A DNA stretch of 47,638 nt from NCBI GenBank assembly GCA_025728535.1, contig JAOBJO010000004.1:1-47638 (forward strand), in the 5' to 3' direction. Shown one piece after another: positions 31,677 to 42,059 of this stretch. A program made the translations under genes and the position numbers. How positions within the stretch are numbered: the first letter of the stretch is position 1; each line of letters starts with the position of its first letter. This DNA is from Candidatus Lightella neohaematopini. GTDB taxonomy: Bacteria; Pseudomonadota; Gammaproteobacteria; Enterobacterales; Enterobacteriaceae. The notes under the pieces were generated by a model, which was not told the origin of the DNA, made no database searches, and saw only the letters and a list, made by a program, of their open reading frames with translations.

Positions 31677-34163
31677 ATGTCAAATTCTAATAATAAACTT
31701 ATAAAAATTAGTATTGAGGAAGAATTAAAAAATTCTTATTTAAATTATGCTATGTCAGTTATTATTAGCAGAGCTTTACCAGATGCTAGAGATGGATTGA
31801 AACCAGTACATCGTAGAATACTATTTGCGATGTATAAACTAAATAATGTATATAGTAAGCCATATAAAAAATCTGCTCGCATTGTTGGTGATGTAATTGG
31901 TAAATATCATCCTCATGGTGATGTAGCAGTATACGATACTATAGTTCGTATGGCTCAATCATTCTCTCTACGTTATTTATTAATAGATGGACAAGGTAAT
32001 TTTGGATCAGTAGACGGTGATTCAGCTGCAGCAATGAGATATACTGAAATTCGTATGACTAAAATTGCTGGTGAATTACTAATTGATATAGAAAAAGATA
32101 CTGTTGATTTTATATATAACTATGATAATACAGAAAAAATTCCTTATGTTATGCCAACTAGAATACCTAACTTATTAATAAATGGAACTTCGGGTATAGC
32201 TGTTGGTATGGCAACTAATATTCCACCCCACAATATTTCTGAAGTAATTAGTGGGTGTTTAGCTTATATTAATAATGAAGATATTTCTAATGAAGAATTA
32301 ATAAAATATATTCCTGGTCCAGATTTTCCTACAGCAGCTATTATTAATGGAAAACAAGGTATTATTAATGCATATTGTACTGGTAAAGGTACTATATATA
32401 TAAAAGCAAAAACTAATATAGAACTAGATAGTAAAACTAATAAAGAAAACATAGTTGTATATGAAATACCTTATCAAGTTAATAAAACTCGTTTAATTGA
32501 AAAAATTACTGAATTAGTAAAAGAAAAAAAGATAGATGGGATTAGTAATTTACGTGATGAATCAGACAAAGATGGTATGCGTATAGTAATTGAAATAAAA
32601 AGAGATCATAATAGTCAAGTAGTGCTGAATAATTTATATTCTTTAACACAATTACAAATATCATTTGGTATTAATATGGTTGCTTTATATCAAGGTAGAC
32701 CAAAAATTATGTCTTTAAAAGATATGATATCTGTTTTTGTAGATCACAGACGTGAAATAATTACTCGTCGGATAAATTTTGATTTACAGCAAGCTCATAA
32801 TACTATTATCTTTTTAGAAGCAATGATTGTAGTAGTATTTAATACTAATTTAATTATTGATATTATTAAAACATCTAATACTAGTAATGATGCAATTAAT
32901 ATTTTGTTAAGTAAATCATGGAAATGTAATTTTTTTATTAAGTACAATATTAGTAATAACGAATATATTTTAACTAAGAAGCAAGCTCAGTATATATTAG
33001 ATTTACGTTTAAATAAATTAACTAAATTAGAAAAAACAAAATTAATTGATGATTATAACAAAACTTTATTTTTAATAAAAAATTTAAATAGTATAAAAAA
33101 AGATCCAAAAAAATTAATGTTAGTTATTATTAATGAATTAAATGAAATAAAAAAACAATACAATGATAAAAGAAAGACTGTAATTACAGAAAATGTAGTA
33201 AGTATGAAAACTGAAGATTTTATAAATCAAGAAAATGTTTTAGTTACTTTGTCTTATTATGGTTACGTAAAATATCAACCATTAACTGACTATTCTACAA
33301 ATAAAAGAGGTAGTAAGGGAAAATTAGCTACTATTATAAAAGAGAAAGATTTTATTAGCTGTTTATTGGTTGCTAATACTCATGATACAATACTATTATT
33401 TTCTAGTTTAGGAAGAGTATATTACATGAAAGTTTATCAATTACCAGAATTTAGTAATGATTCGAGAGGACGGCCAATAGTAAATCTATTACCATTAGAA
33501 TTAAATGAGCGAATAACTACTATTTTACCGCTAAAAGAATATAATTATGAGTATTATGTATTAATGGCTACTGCTAATGGAATAGTTAAAAAGACCATGT
33601 TAAAAGAATTTAGTAATTTAAGAAGTACGGGAATTATAGCAATAAACTTAAATCATGGTGATGAATTAATAGGAGTAAGTTTAACTAATGGTAATAATGA
33701 TATAATGCTATTTTCGTCTTATGGTAAGGTCGTTAGATTTCCAGAAAAACAAGTCAGGAATGTAGGAAGATCAACTATAGGTGTAAAAGGTATTAATTTA
33801 TCTAAACATGATAGAGTAGTTTCATTAATAGTACCTAATGGTAATGGTGCAATATTAACTGTTACTCAGAATGGTTATGGAAAACGTACAAATCAAGTTG
33901 AATATCCTACTAAATCTAGAGCTACTAAAGGAGTTATATCAATTAAAGTAAATTCAAGGAATGGTAAAGTTATAGGTGCTGTGCAAGTTAATAATGAAGA
34001 TCAAATTGTTATGATTACTAGTAATGGTAAATTATCACGTACCCGTGTTTCTGAGGTTAGCATAATTAGTCGTAATACTCAGGGAGTCGTACTAACAAGA
34101 GTTAGAGAAAACGAAACATTAGTTAAGCTACAACGTATAGAAAATGTAATATTGAAGAATTAG
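31677..34163 (+). CDS. gyrA: DNA gyrase subunit A
   Basis: GyrA cuts and rejoins DNA in gyrase. The ATG at 31677 is chosen over an in-frame TTG at 31662 because it gives the family start MS...[17 protein letters not shown]. The protein is then 828 residues (875 in E. coli). Active Tyr is Y122 in [10 protein letters not shown]. The quinolone pocket reads HGDVAVYD with Val at position 83, where E. coli has Ser, and Asp kept at 87. The C-terminal domain has GRVYYM and GYGKRT blades, and a GyrA-box-like motif is present. The acidic tail is shortened. It is convergent with rplY. Confidence 0.97.
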   Translation: MSNSNNKLIKISIEEELKNSYLNYAMSVIISRALPDARDGLKPVHRRILFAMYKLNNVYSKPYKKSARIVGDVIGKYHPHGDVAVYDTIVRMAQSFSLRYLLIDGQGNFGSVDGDSAAAMRYTEIRMTKIAGELLIDIEKDTVDFIYNYDNTEKIPYVMPTRIPNLLINGTSGIAVGMATNIPPHNISEVISGCLAYINNEDISNEELIKYIPGPDFPTAAIINGKQGIINAYCTGKGTIYIKAKTNIELDSKTNKENIVVYEIPYQVNKTRLIEKITELVKEKKIDGISNLRDESDKDGMRIVIEIKRDHNSQVVLNNLYSLTQLQISFGINMVALYQGRPKIMSLKDMISVFVDHRREIITRRINFDLQQAHNTIIFLEAMIVVVFNTNLIIDIIKTSNTSNDAINILLSKSWKCNFFIKYNISNNEYILTKKQAQYILDLRLNKLTKLEKTKLIDDYNKTLFLIKNLNSIKKDPKKLMLVIINELNEIKKQYNDKRKTVITENVVSMKTEDFINQENVLVTLSYYGYVKYQPLTDYSTNKRGSKGKLATIIKEKDFISCLLVANTHDTILLFSSLGRVYYMKVYQLPEFSNDSRGRPIVNLLPLELNERITTILPLKEYNYEYYVLMATANGIVKKTMLKEFSNLRSTGIIAINLNHGDELIGVSLTNGNNDIMLFSSYGKVVRFPEKQVRNVGRSTIGVKGINLSKHDRVVSLIVPNGNGAILTVTQNGYGKRTNQVEYPTKSRATKGVISIKVNSRNGKVIGAVQVNNEDQIVMITSNGKLSRTRVSEVSIISRNTQGVVLTRVRENETLVKLQRIENVILKN

Positions 34164-34168
34164 TTAAT

Positions 34169-34459
34169 CTATTTAATTTCATAAAAATCTATATGTATTA
34201 CTAATCTTTTAAATGGATGTAATTGCAGATCCTTTATTTTTACTTTATATTTTTTACTAATGTAATCTAAATATAATATAGTTTCCTCTGTGTAACCTTT
34301 AATGTCTAAAAAATTTAGAAAATCATTATGATTTAGTTGAATTAAGATTAACTTATAATTAATATCCTGCATAATAGCAGGAATTTTATTTAATCTCCTT
34401 AATTTTTTATTATTAGCTTTACCAGTAAATAATCTAGTCTCAGTATTTATTTTAAACAT
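34169..34459 (-). CDS. rplY: 50S ribosomal protein L25 (short form)
   Basis: L25 binds 5S rRNA. The 96-residue product (94 in E. coli, without the CTC extension) shows FKINTETRLFTGKANNKKLR, NKIPAIM and the C-terminal KIKDLQLHPFKRLVIHIDF, which match the family in order. It is strongly diverged in between. It ends 6 bp from convergent gyrA. The 5S gene itself is not in this window. Confidence 0.9.
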   Translation of the reverse strand: MFKINTETRLFTGKANNKKLRRLNKIPAIMQDINYKLILIQLNHNDFLNFLDIKGYTEETILYLDYISKKYKVKIKDLQLHPFKRLVIHIDFYEIK

Positions 34460-34520
34460 ACCAGCAAAATATTATTAAACTATAATACCTATCTCGTACA
34501 CAACATTGTTATTTAAACAA

Positions 34521-35138
34521 TTAGTTATCTAATCTGTTATTTGCTTCATCCCAATTAATAATATACCAAAATGATTTAATGTAATCTATGCGACGATTTT
34601 GATACTTTAGATAATAAGAATGTTCCCATAAATCAATACCAAATATTGGATAACCATAAACATCTACTACAGATTTACCCATAATAGGATTATCTTGATT
34701 ACTAGTAGAACTAATTCTTAATTTGTTATCATCTGTTTTTATTAACCAAGTCCATCCAGATCCAAAAAAAGATAATGCAGAATATTCAAATTGTTCTTTA
34801 AAGTTATTAATACTTCCAAAATTATACTCTATCATATCTTTTATCTTACCATTAATTATTGTCCCTTGTTTTAAACCATACCAAAATAATAAGTGATTAT
34901 AATGACCACCAATATTATTTTTTAATTCTATTCTTTTATCTGATGGTACACAATTAATATTTTTTAATAACTCTTCTAAAGAAGAATTACTAAAATTTGG
35001 TAAATTAACCAAAATTTTATTAGCATTATTGACATAATTTCTATGATGTTTATTATAATGAATATCTATAGTATTCTGATCTATAAATGGTTCCATAGCA
35101 TCATATCTATAAGGTAATAATGGTAATTCAATATTCAT
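34521..35138 (-). CDS. sodA: Superoxide dismutase, manganese type
   Basis: SodA removes superoxide. The 205-residue protein (206 in E. coli SodA, 193 in SodB) has metal ligands H27, H82, D169 and H173. Mn-type markers are present: NNIGGHYNHLLFW and DLWEHSYYLKYQNRR, and the longer NxDNPxMG segment typical of SodA. An AGAGG ribosome-binding site precedes the ATG. Iron or manganese use cannot be settled from sequence alone, but SodA is much closer than SodB. Confidence 0.94.
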   Translation of the reverse strand: MNIELPLLPYRYDAMEPFIDQNTIDIHYNKHHRNYVNNANKILVNLPNFSNSSLEELLKNINCVPSDKRIELKNNIGGHYNHLLFWYGLKQGTIINGKIKDMIEYNFGSINNFKEQFEYSALSFFGSGWTWLIKTDDNKLRISSTSNQDNPIMGKSVVDVYGYPIFGIDLWEHSYYLKYQNRRIDYIKSFWYIINWDEANNRLDN

Positions 35139-35225
35139 ATTAACCTCTGTAATTTAGTAAAAAATAATAACAAATGTAATTACAATTATTATTGTAGCAT
35201 AAATAGTAATAAAATCTATTAATAA

Positions 35226-35588
35226 TTAGTTTATTTTTATATTAAAAAAATTTTCACTAATATTTTTTTTTAAATTAATAATATTAATATTATTATAATA
35301 ATTTATTTTTATTATTTCTTTTATTATGTTTTGCCATACAAAAGATAAAGATTTATAATTATCATATGGAGCTTTTAATTTCACTATATTCTCTTGTTTA
35401 CATCTTAACTGATTAAAATAAACTAACTTATTTAATTGTTCATATTTACTATTAATTACATTAATATTAAACTTTAATATATTAATATAATTAATATTTG
35501 TTATTAAGTTATATTCATTGTTTAAAATAATAGTAAATTTTGATAATTCTCTTAAGAGATCATTTAATATACTAGCTAATTTTGTCAT
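35226..35588 (-). CDS. flgN: Probable flagellar export chaperone FlgN
   Basis: FlgN escorts the hook-filament junction proteins FlgK and FlgL to the flagellar export gate. The 120-residue product is helical and resembles E. coli FlgN (138 residues) at both ends: MTKLASILNDLLREL against MTRLSEILDQMTTVL, then a Glu-rich helix, and later VWQNIIKEIIKINYYNN against RWQAITEKTQHLRDLNQHN. The last about 20 residues of FlgN are missing. It stands alone, without flgM or other flagellar genes, between marC and sodA. The similarity is modest, and another small coiled-coil protein is possible. Confidence 0.6.
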   Translation of the reverse strand: MTKLASILNDLLRELSKFTIILNNEYNLITNINYINILKFNINVINSKYEQLNKLVYFNQLRCKQENIVKLKAPYDNYKSLSFVWQNIIKEIIKINYYNNINIINLKKNISENFFNIKIN

Positions 35589-35604
35589 ATATTAATTAAT
35601 CTAA

Positions 35605-36264
35605 TTAAATGTGATAATTATTAATTACTTCTATAACTCCATTTATTATGAACTGTACTCCCATACAAACTAATAAAAATCCAACTAAACGGGAAACAGC
35701 TTCTATACCGTTACTACCAACTATATGCATAATAGCACTAGAACTTCTTAACACTACCCATACTATAAAACTAATAGTTATAAATAATAGTACTGGAGCT
35801 ACTGTACTAATCCATGGTGAAAAATAGATATTATCATGAACTGTTGATACCCAACTAATAATCATAGCAATAGTACCAGGACCAGCAGTGCTAGGCATAG
35901 CTAATGGCACAAAAGCAATATTACTAATCTTAGTATTTTTTTTATCATCATTTAGTGATAAACTATATTCGTCATTTTGTGTAGGAAATAACATACGAAA
36001 TCCAATAAAAGAAATAATTAAACCTCCAGCTATACGTAATCCTGATATAGATATACCAAAAGTATTCATTACTGATGTTCCAGCATAAAAAGCTACTAAC
36101 ATTATAATAAATACATAAATTGAAGCCATTCTAGCTTGATAATTACGTTCCTCTAATGTCATATTTTTACATAACCCTAAAAATAAAGCTACAGTAGTTA
36201 AAGGATTAACTAAAGGTAACAATACCATTAAACCAAAACCAATTGCTTTAATTAATTCAAACAT
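35605..36264 (-). CDS. marC: MarC-family inner-membrane protein
   Basis: MarC is a six-helix membrane protein of unsettled function; the old link to multiple antibiotic resistance has not held up. The 219-residue product (221 in E. coli) matches nearly throughout: [60 protein letters not shown] and [19 protein letters not shown]. Such strong conservation in a genome this reduced implies a real role. It ends 16 bp before flgN on the same strand. Confidence 0.93.
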   Translation of the reverse strand: MFELIKAIGFGLMVLLPLVNPLTTVALFLGLCKNMTLEERNYQARMASIYVFIIMLVAFYAGTSVMNTFGISISGLRIAGGLIISFIGFRMLFPTQNDEYSLSLNDDKKNTKISNIAFVPLAMPSTAGPGTIAMIISWVSTVHDNIYFSPWISTVAPVLLFITISFIVWVVLRSSSAIMHIVGSNGIEAVSRLVGFLLVCMGVQFIINGVIEVINNYHI

Positions 36265-36371
36265 ATATTTTCCTAATTATATAATTAATTTTTATATTTA
36301 ATTGTTAATCTACTATAATATAGTATTGTTAGCCATTGTATAGTAATTTTTTTACTAAAATTAAACCAATA

Positions 36372-36385
36372 TTACTTCGAAGTAA
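36372..36385. promoter_or_regulatory. 14 bp perfect palindrome upstream of marC
   Basis: TTACTTC followed directly by GAAGTAA forms a loopless palindrome in the 190 bp gap between the pitA stop and the marC start. It could be an operator or the stem of a weak terminator for pitA. No T-run follows on the minus strand, so a terminator is less likely. Function unknown. Confidence 0.3.
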
Positions 36386-36454
36386 CAAAAATTAATATAA
36401 AAATTAATAATGTCCTATTTTATTAAAAAAATATTATAATAAACAATCTAAATT

Positions 36455-37948
36455 TTATATACTAGAAACTAACCAATATAAAATACTAGATATTAATATA
36501 GAAATTGGCAATGTTAATAACCAAGTAATTAATATATTTTTAATTGTACTTAATTGTATTCCTTTACCATCAATTAACATAACCCCCATAATAGCTGATG
36601 ATAATATATGTGTAGTAGACACAGGCATTCCTGTATAACTAGCTACTCCTATAGATAACGCAGCAGTAGTTTGAGTAGTAAATCCGTGTGCATATGTCAT
36701 ATTACTTTTACCTATTCTTTCTCCTATAGTAATAGATATTCTTTTCCAACCAATCATGGTACCTAGTGATAAAGCTATAGCAACAGTAATAATAACCCAT
36801 TCTGGAGCATATTCTATATTGTTAAGTAAAATATGTTTTATATTTATTAATATTTTTTTATCATAATTATCTACATTAGATAATTTTATTAGTCTACTAA
36901 TATTATTAATTATACCTGTTAATAAATCATGCAGATAAAATCTTTGACTACTACTTAATTGACTATAACTATTTAAATTATTTAATAAGTTATAAGTATA
37001 TTCTATGTATTTTAGTACTGTAGAATCACAATAAAACTTATTATCTTTACTTAAAGTAATAATAAAATTTTTTTTATTTCTATAATGATTATCTAAACTA
37101 TCATTTAGAATACACCTTTTGCTATAAAAATTTTTTAGATCCATAATAGCATGTTTAGTATGTAAAATATCATAATTATTAGCATTCATATTTAAAATAA
37201 AATTTGTTGGAGCAATACTAATTAATATTAACATAATTAATCCTATTCCTTTTTGGCCGTCATTAGCTCCATGAGAAAAACTAACTCCAGCAGAAGATAA
37301 TATTAATATTAATTTTAACCACAATGGTGGTTTCCTTTTTAAGGAATATAATTTACTAAAATTATTGGGCGTTGAGTATATAATTTTATATTTTCCTTGA
37401 TCGGAAAAACAAATTTTTAAAATTAAAATTAGGCAGATAGATAGTATAAAACCAATAAATGGAGAAACAATTAACGAAGTAAATATTTCCAATAACTTAG
37501 GTATATTTAACGCTTCTAAAATAGAATGATGATTAATGATTGAATTAGTAATACTTACACCAATAATTGATCCAATTAAAGTATGTGAACTTGAGGCAGG
37601 TAATCCAAAATACCAAGTACTAACATTCCATATAATAGCTGATAACAACATAGAAAATAACATAATTAATCCATGTACAGAATTAATATTAGTTAATAAT
37701 TCTATTGGTAATAAATGAACAATGGCATAAGCTACACTTAATCCGCTAAGTATCACACCATAAAAATTAAATACACCAGACATAATAACTGCTATTTTTA
37801 TTTTTAATGCATTAGTGTAAATAATTGTAGTTATTGCATTTGCTGTATCGTGAAAACCATTAATGATTTCATACATTAGAACAAGAATGAATACAATAAT
37901 AGATACTACATGAATTGGTAATGCAATATTATCAATTATATGAAACAT
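36455..37948 (-). CDS. pitA: Low-affinity inorganic phosphate transporter
   Basis: PitA imports metal-phosphate with protons. The 497-residue protein (499 in E. coli) shows both inverted PiT repeats: EIINGFHDTANAITTIIYTNA near residue 30 with LPASSSHTLIGSIIG, and FSHGANDGQKGIGLIML with MPVSTTHILSSAIMG in the second half. The central hydrophilic loop is diverged. Ten or more membrane segments are apparent. It is probably the main phosphate importer of the cell, given how much else has been lost. Confidence 0.95.
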   Translation of the reverse strand: MFHIIDNIALPIHVVSIIVFILVLMYEIINGFHDTANAITTIIYTNALKIKIAVIMSGVFNFYGVILSGLSVAYAIVHLLPIELLTNINSVHGLIMLFSMLLSAIIWNVSTWYFGLPASSSHTLIGSIIGVSITNSIINHHSILEALNIPKLLEIFTSLIVSPFIGFILSICLILILKICFSDQGKYKIIYSTPNNFSKLYSLKRKPPLWLKLILILSSAGVSFSHGANDGQKGIGLIMLILISIAPTNFILNMNANNYDILHTKHAIMDLKNFYSKRCILNDSLDNHYRNKKNFIITLSKDNKFYCDSTVLKYIEYTYNLLNNLNSYSQLSSSQRFYLHDLLTGIINNISRLIKLSNVDNYDKKILINIKHILLNNIEYAPEWVIITVAIALSLGTMIGWKRISITIGERIGKSNMTYAHGFTTQTTAALSIGVASYTGMPVSTTHILSSAIMGVMLIDGKGIQLSTIKNILITWLLTLPISILISSILYWLVSSI

Positions 37949-38400
37949 ATAATATAATCAACATATTAAATATTATTACTAATTGTATGTTATACTAAAA
38001 GTAGCTATAAATTAATTCTAACTAAGAAACTGTAGATATCGTACTAAATAATATAGTTAATATCAACTAATAGATTATGAGATTAAATATATAAATATAA
38101 TTAATAATTTAAATTATTAAATATAACATTTTAATTTATGGTAACATTAAAATATATATTAAATATGTTCATTACTTTCGATAGTGAAAGTAATAATTAT
38201 AATATTAGAAATTATCTTATTTAAGAAATAGTATTATTAATAATTTTAAAATAATATAATTTTTTTATTTTAATAGAATGTATTTTTTATTAAAAATAAT
38301 GTTTTAATTTTTAAAGTATAGTTACATAAAATATTCATAAATTCTATATGATAAATTTATTTAAAAGTCAATAATTTAATATTATCGGAGATACTATAAA
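37949..38400. other. 452 bp gene-free spacer between pitA and the DUF1820 gene
   Basis: This divergent spacer is nearly all A/T and full of stops on both strands. I tried the E. coli neighbours of pitA and recognised no decayed gene. It holds a hairpin at 38171-38194 and a GGAGA ribosome-binding site just before the gene at 38401. Promoters for both flanking genes should be here. Confidence 0.5.
38171..38194. other. 9 bp hairpin in the pitA upstream spacer
   Basis: ATTACTTTC (38171-38179) and GAAAGTAAT (38186-38194) pair perfectly around the loop GATAGT. There is no T-run on either side. Its GC content stands out from the surroundings. It may be a 5' leader structure or a remnant terminator. 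Confidence 0.4.
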
Positions 38401-38721
38401 ATGAGTAATAATAAACCAATTTATCGTATACAGTTTATCAATAATGGTAAAAATTACCAACTTTTTGTTAGAGAATTACATCAAAGTTCAATTTTTGGAT
38501 TTATAGAGATAAGTAAATTTGTTTTTAGTAAAAATAATAGTTTAGTTGTAGATCCTTCAGAAGAAAAATTAAAAAATGAATTTAGTGATGTAAATTTAAG
38601 TTATGTTCCTATACAAGCAGTAATCCGCATTGATATAGTAACAGAAAATGGTAGTGCTCGTATATCTGAATTATCAGATAACGTTACTGCATTTCCATAT
38701 CTACCAAAAAAAATAAAATAA
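38401..38721 (+). CDS. DUF1820 family protein, function unknown
   Basis: This 106-residue soluble protein starts after a good GGAGA ribosome-binding site. From memory it matches the DUF1820 family of gammaproteobacteria: YRIQFINNGKNYQLFVREL, SSIFGFIEISKFVF, VVDPSEEKLKNEF, YVPIQAVIRIDIV, a short GSARIS and a proline-containing tail. All family blocks are present, so it looks functional. I do not recall a member in E. coli; I associate it with Pseudomonas-like genomes, which makes it odd here. No function is known to me. It is divergent from pitA and convergent with rsmD. Confidence 0.75.
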   Translation: MSNNKPIYRIQFINNGKNYQLFVRELHQSSIFGFIEISKFVFSKNNSLVVDPSEEKLKNEFSDVNLSYVPIQAVIRIDIVTENGSARISELSDNVTAFPYLPKKIK

Positions 38722-38750
38722 AATTTTAATTAAAAATATTATAGTTTTAA

Positions 38751-39314
38751 CTATATAGGCTTTCTATAATATAATCTATAAGCTACATTTTTAGTTAATT
38801 TCTGTTTATGTAACACCCATACTTTAGGTGTATCTATATACGTTGTAATTTTAGATTCTATATAAATTAGAGAAAAATTAGATAATATCTTTTTTCTACT
38901 TATTATACTAATAGTTTTATCAATTAAGTTACTTTTAAATGGAGGATCAATAAATACTATATCAAATATTTCTTTAGTATTATTTAACCATTTTAATGCG
39001 TTGGTATAAATAATATTTGCTACTCCTATAGACAAAACACTTGTATTATATAATAGTTGTTTAAAAATAAAAAAATTATTTTCTAACATGGTTATATAAC
39101 GAGCATTACGTGATATAGCCTCAAAAGATAATACACCACTTCCAGCAAAACAATCTAGACAATTAGCATTTATTATTGTTTGACCTAACCAGTTAAATAA
39201 AATTTGTCTACTGAAATTAGTAGTTGGTTTAATTAATGGATGATTAATAGTTTTAACTACACGACTCTTTAAATATCCACCAGTAATAATAATTTTATTT
39301 TTTTTAATTTTCAT
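38751..39314 (-). CDS. rsmD: 16S rRNA m2G966 methyltransferase
   Basis: RsmD methylates G966 of 16S rRNA. The 187-residue protein (198 in E. coli) has the SAM-binding DCFAGSGVLSFEAISRNA near residue 55 and the catalytic motif FIDPPF, plus KPTTNFSRQILFNWL near the N-terminus. It is divergent from ftsY across 88 bp, as in E. coli. Confidence 0.94.
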   Translation of the reverse strand: MKIKKNKIIITGGYLKSRVVKTINHPLIKPTTNFSRQILFNWLGQTIINANCLDCFAGSGVLSFEAISRNARYITMLENNFFIFKQLLYNTSVLSIGVANIIYTNALKWLNNTKEIFDIVFIDPPFKSNLIDKTISIISRKKILSNFSLIYIESKITTYIDTPKVWVLHKQKLTKNVAYRLYYRKPI

Positions 39315-39402
39315 ATTTTGTTTATTAAAACTGTATGTTATTTTAGGATGGTATTTTGTTGTTAATTTAGTAATTATTATTTTAATATTAACATAATTAA
39401 AT

Positions 39403-40305
39403 ATGACAAATATAAATTTATTTAAAAAATTAAAATTTAGTTTAAAAAAAACTAAAGAAAGACTAATAAGTAATATTAAAAATATCTTTGTTTCTAAAGA
39501 TGAAAAAGATAAAATATTAAAAAAACTTGAGTATCATTTAATTAATTCTGATATTAGTATTGGTGTAACAAAAAATATTATAAAGAAAATTAATAAGTAT
39601 AATTTAAATAAAGAAAATATTTTTCCAATTGTAAAAGAACAAATGATAAATTTGTTAAAACCTATTAGTAAACCAATAATCTTACCCAAATATAAACCAT
39701 TTATAATGTTATTAGTAGGTATTAATGGAGTTGGAAAAACTACTACTGCTGGTAAACTATCTTGGTTTTATAAAAAACAAAATAAGAAAGTATTATTAGT
39801 AGCTGGTGATACTTTTAGATTAGCAGCAATAGATCAATTAAAAATTATAGGAGAAAGTATATCTATACCAGTAATATCACAGAATACTGGATCTGATGCA
39901 GGATCAGTAGTATTTGATGCAATTAAATCAGCTCAGGCAAAACAAATTGACTTAGTTATAATAGATACAGCTGGTAGATTACAAAATAAATTACTTTTAA
40001 TGAATGAATTAAAAAAGATTATAAAGATAATAAATAAATTAACTAATAATAATATTTTTGATATTATTTTAGTAATAGATGCCAATACCGGGCAAAATGC
40101 CATTAATCAAATTACTAATTTTCATAAATACCTAAATATTAATGGAATAATATTAACTAAATTAGATAGTACTACTAAAGGAGGTATAGTATTTAATATA
40201 TCAAATATATTTAATATACCACTAAGATTTATAAGTACTGGAGATCATATTGATGATCTACAATTTTTTGAACCTAATAATTTTGTAAATGCTTTATTTG
40301 ATTAA
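39403..40305 (+). CDS. ftsY: Signal recognition particle receptor FtsY, core form
   Basis: FtsY docks the SRP-ribosome complex at the membrane. The 300-residue protein holds the N and G domains: Walker A GINGVGKT at 106-113, GDTFRLAAIDQLK, IDTAGRLQN and TKLDSTTKGG. E. coli FtsY is 497 residues; its acidic A domain of about 200 residues is missing, as in many other bacteria. The start gives the N-domain helix FKKLKFSLKKTKERLISNI. In E. coli ftsE and ftsX follow; here rpoH does, 111 bp on. Confidence 0.96.
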   Translation: MTNINLFKKLKFSLKKTKERLISNIKNIFVSKDEKDKILKKLEYHLINSDISIGVTKNIIKKINKYNLNKENIFPIVKEQMINLLKPISKPIILPKYKPFIMLLVGINGVGKTTTAGKLSWFYKKQNKKVLLVAGDTFRLAAIDQLKIIGESISIPVISQNTGSDAGSVVFDAIKSAQAKQIDLVIIDTAGRLQNKLLLMNELKKIIKIINKLTNNNIFDIILVIDANTGQNAINQITNFHKYLNINGIILTKLDSTTKGGIVFNISNIFNIPLRFISTGDHIDDLQFFEPNNFVNALFD

Positions 40306-40416
40306 TAAAATATTAATATAAAGCATATTTATTATTCAATAGATTAGTTAATTATGGTTAAAGTATCATAATAATAATATATTGTGGATTAATTATTATT
40401 TAAATTAATAAAGTAA

Positions 40417-41280
40417 ATGAATAAAAAAAGTAAATACCTAATTAACTTACCAAACAGTATAGATAATTATATAAGAATTGCTAATTCTTATCCAATACTA
40501 ACTGCAGAAGAAGAATATGAATTAGCTAGGTTATTTTATTTTAGTAGAGACTTAGAAGCAGCTAAAAAATTAATATTATCTCACTTAAGATTTATCATAC
40601 ATATAGCACGTAATTATTCTGGTTACGGATTATTACAGTCTGATTTAATTCAAGAAGGTAATATAGGATTAATGAAAGCTGTATATAGATTTAATCCAGA
40701 AATAGGAGTGAGATTAGTTTCATTTGCTGTGCATTGGGTTAAAGCAGAAATACATGAGTATGTCTTAAAAAATTGGCGTATAGTTAAAGTAGCTACCACA
40801 AAAGCACAAAGAAAATTATTTTTTAATTTACGTAGAACAAAACAACATATTAAGTGGTTAAATAAAGATGAATTAGATACTATTGCTAAAAAGTTAGGTG
40901 TATCTAAAAAAGATGTTATTGAAATGGAATCAAGAATGTTTACAAAAGATATGACTGTTGATTTTGATTCAGAAGATGATAATGATAAAAATCATCAAAC
41001 ATCAAATTACTCAGTATTTCATTTATGTGATAAATCTTCAGATTTTACTGATATGATAGAAAAAAATAATTGGGATAATCATGCTACTAATAAATTAAAT
41101 AAAGCATTAAGTAGATTAGATAAAAGAAGTAGAGATATTATTTACGCACGATGGTTAGTAGATAATAATAACAGAATTACATTAAAAGAACTTGCTAATA
41201 GATATGGCGTTTCTGCTGAACGAGTAAGACAATTAGAAAAAAAAGCAATGCGTAAAATACGTATAGAAATAGAATCATAA
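40417..41280 (+). CDS. rpoH: Heat-shock sigma factor sigma-32
   Basis: RpoH directs transcription of heat-shock genes. The 287-residue protein (284 in E. coli) has region 2 ([20 protein letters not shown], then [18 protein letters not shown]), the RpoH box [12 protein letters not shown], and region 4 ([27 protein letters not shown]). It looks full length. The next intact gene on this strand is fre, 3.8 kb away. The 111 bp upstream, where ftsE and ftsX were deleted, must hold any separate promoter. Confidence 0.97.
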   Translation: MNKKSKYLINLPNSIDNYIRIANSYPILTAEEEYELARLFYFSRDLEAAKKLILSHLRFIIHIARNYSGYGLLQSDLIQEGNIGLMKAVYRFNPEIGVRLVSFAVHWVKAEIHEYVLKNWRIVKVATTKAQRKLFFNLRRTKQHIKWLNKDELDTIAKKLGVSKKDVIEMESRMFTKDMTVDFDSEDDNDKNHQTSNYSVFHLCDKSSDFTDMIEKNNWDNHATNKLNKALSRLDKRSRDIIYARWLVDNNNRITLKELANRYGVSAERVRQLEKKAMRKIRIEIES

Positions 41281-41329
41281 TAAATAACTAAAAATAAAAT
41301 TATTAATATCTTGATAGATAAATTTAATT

Positions 41330-41960
41330 TAGTAAACGATACTATATCATTTAGTATATAGAATATAGAAAAGTATTAATAATATTATAATAATGTAGAT
41401 TACAGAAAGAAAATACTAAATTTATTTTATAATACTAGTAATCTAATACATTAATTATCGCCATTAGTTTAATAATAATATAGAAGTTATATTATTATAT
41501 GTAAATTTTTAATGTACTAAAAAAATAGTCTTATTAAATTAAGATATGGTAACGTTATATAAAATGTAATAATATTTAAAGTATAGTTAAAAAAATTAAT
41601 ATTTAAAAAAATATCTTTGATTGTATAATAATATTTTTCAGAATAATAGATTTCTTGAATAAGAATAAAATATCAAAATTAATTTTTTAAAATACTAAAG
41701 TTTAGTGGAAAAATCATAATTTTAGGATTTTAAAAACCAATAGTTAATATTTTCTTAAAGTTTTTGATTTTTATTCATTTAATATTATTTTATTGATTAG
41801 TAAGATTATTACTGATATCAAAAATAGCTATGAATACTTAATTTAATCTATTGAATTACATTCAAGTTAGAAAGAATTAAATTGTATAATTATAAATTTT
41901 AGCTTTAGTTATGTTAATCATATAAGAAAATGTATAATATGTAAAGAATGAAAAAATTTG
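41330..41960 (+). pseudogene. ubiE: Decayed ubiE (quinone C-methyltransferase)
   Basis: From 41616 one frame stays in ungapped register with E. coli UbiE (from its residue 134) for about 100 codons with five stops. FDCIIIFF matches FDCITISF. DFYSFNI matches DAYSFHV. SYEYLI-stop-SIELH matches SYRYLAESIRMH. The region 5' of 41616 is too decayed to align, and about 20 codons must be missing because rpoH ends too close for a full-length gene. UbiE serves both ubiquinone and menaquinone synthesis. Order with the relics that follow matches E. coli ubiE-ubiJ-ubiB. The edges are approximate. Confidence 0.82.
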
Positions 41961-42059
41961 ATTAATTGAGAAAGTATTAAATAATTTAGTTTATGAAAAA
42001 TTAATGTCCAATATAAAAAAAATAAAATTATAAAATAAGCTTTGTTTAAATCATATATT

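Noticed and set aside
34521-35138. Call as iron SodB
   Set aside because: Length and the GGHYNH and WEHSYYLKYQNRR segments fit SodA.
38401-38721. Call as SspB
   Set aside because: Size was suggestive, but the sequence lacks the SspB fold motifs and acidic tail, and fits DUF1820 throughout.
41829-41935. Apparent UbiB similarity in two different registers
   Set aside because: The same DNA aligns far better and over a longer distance with UbiE. This warns that short matches in such AT-rich DNA are unreliable, so only collinear multi-block matches were accepted.
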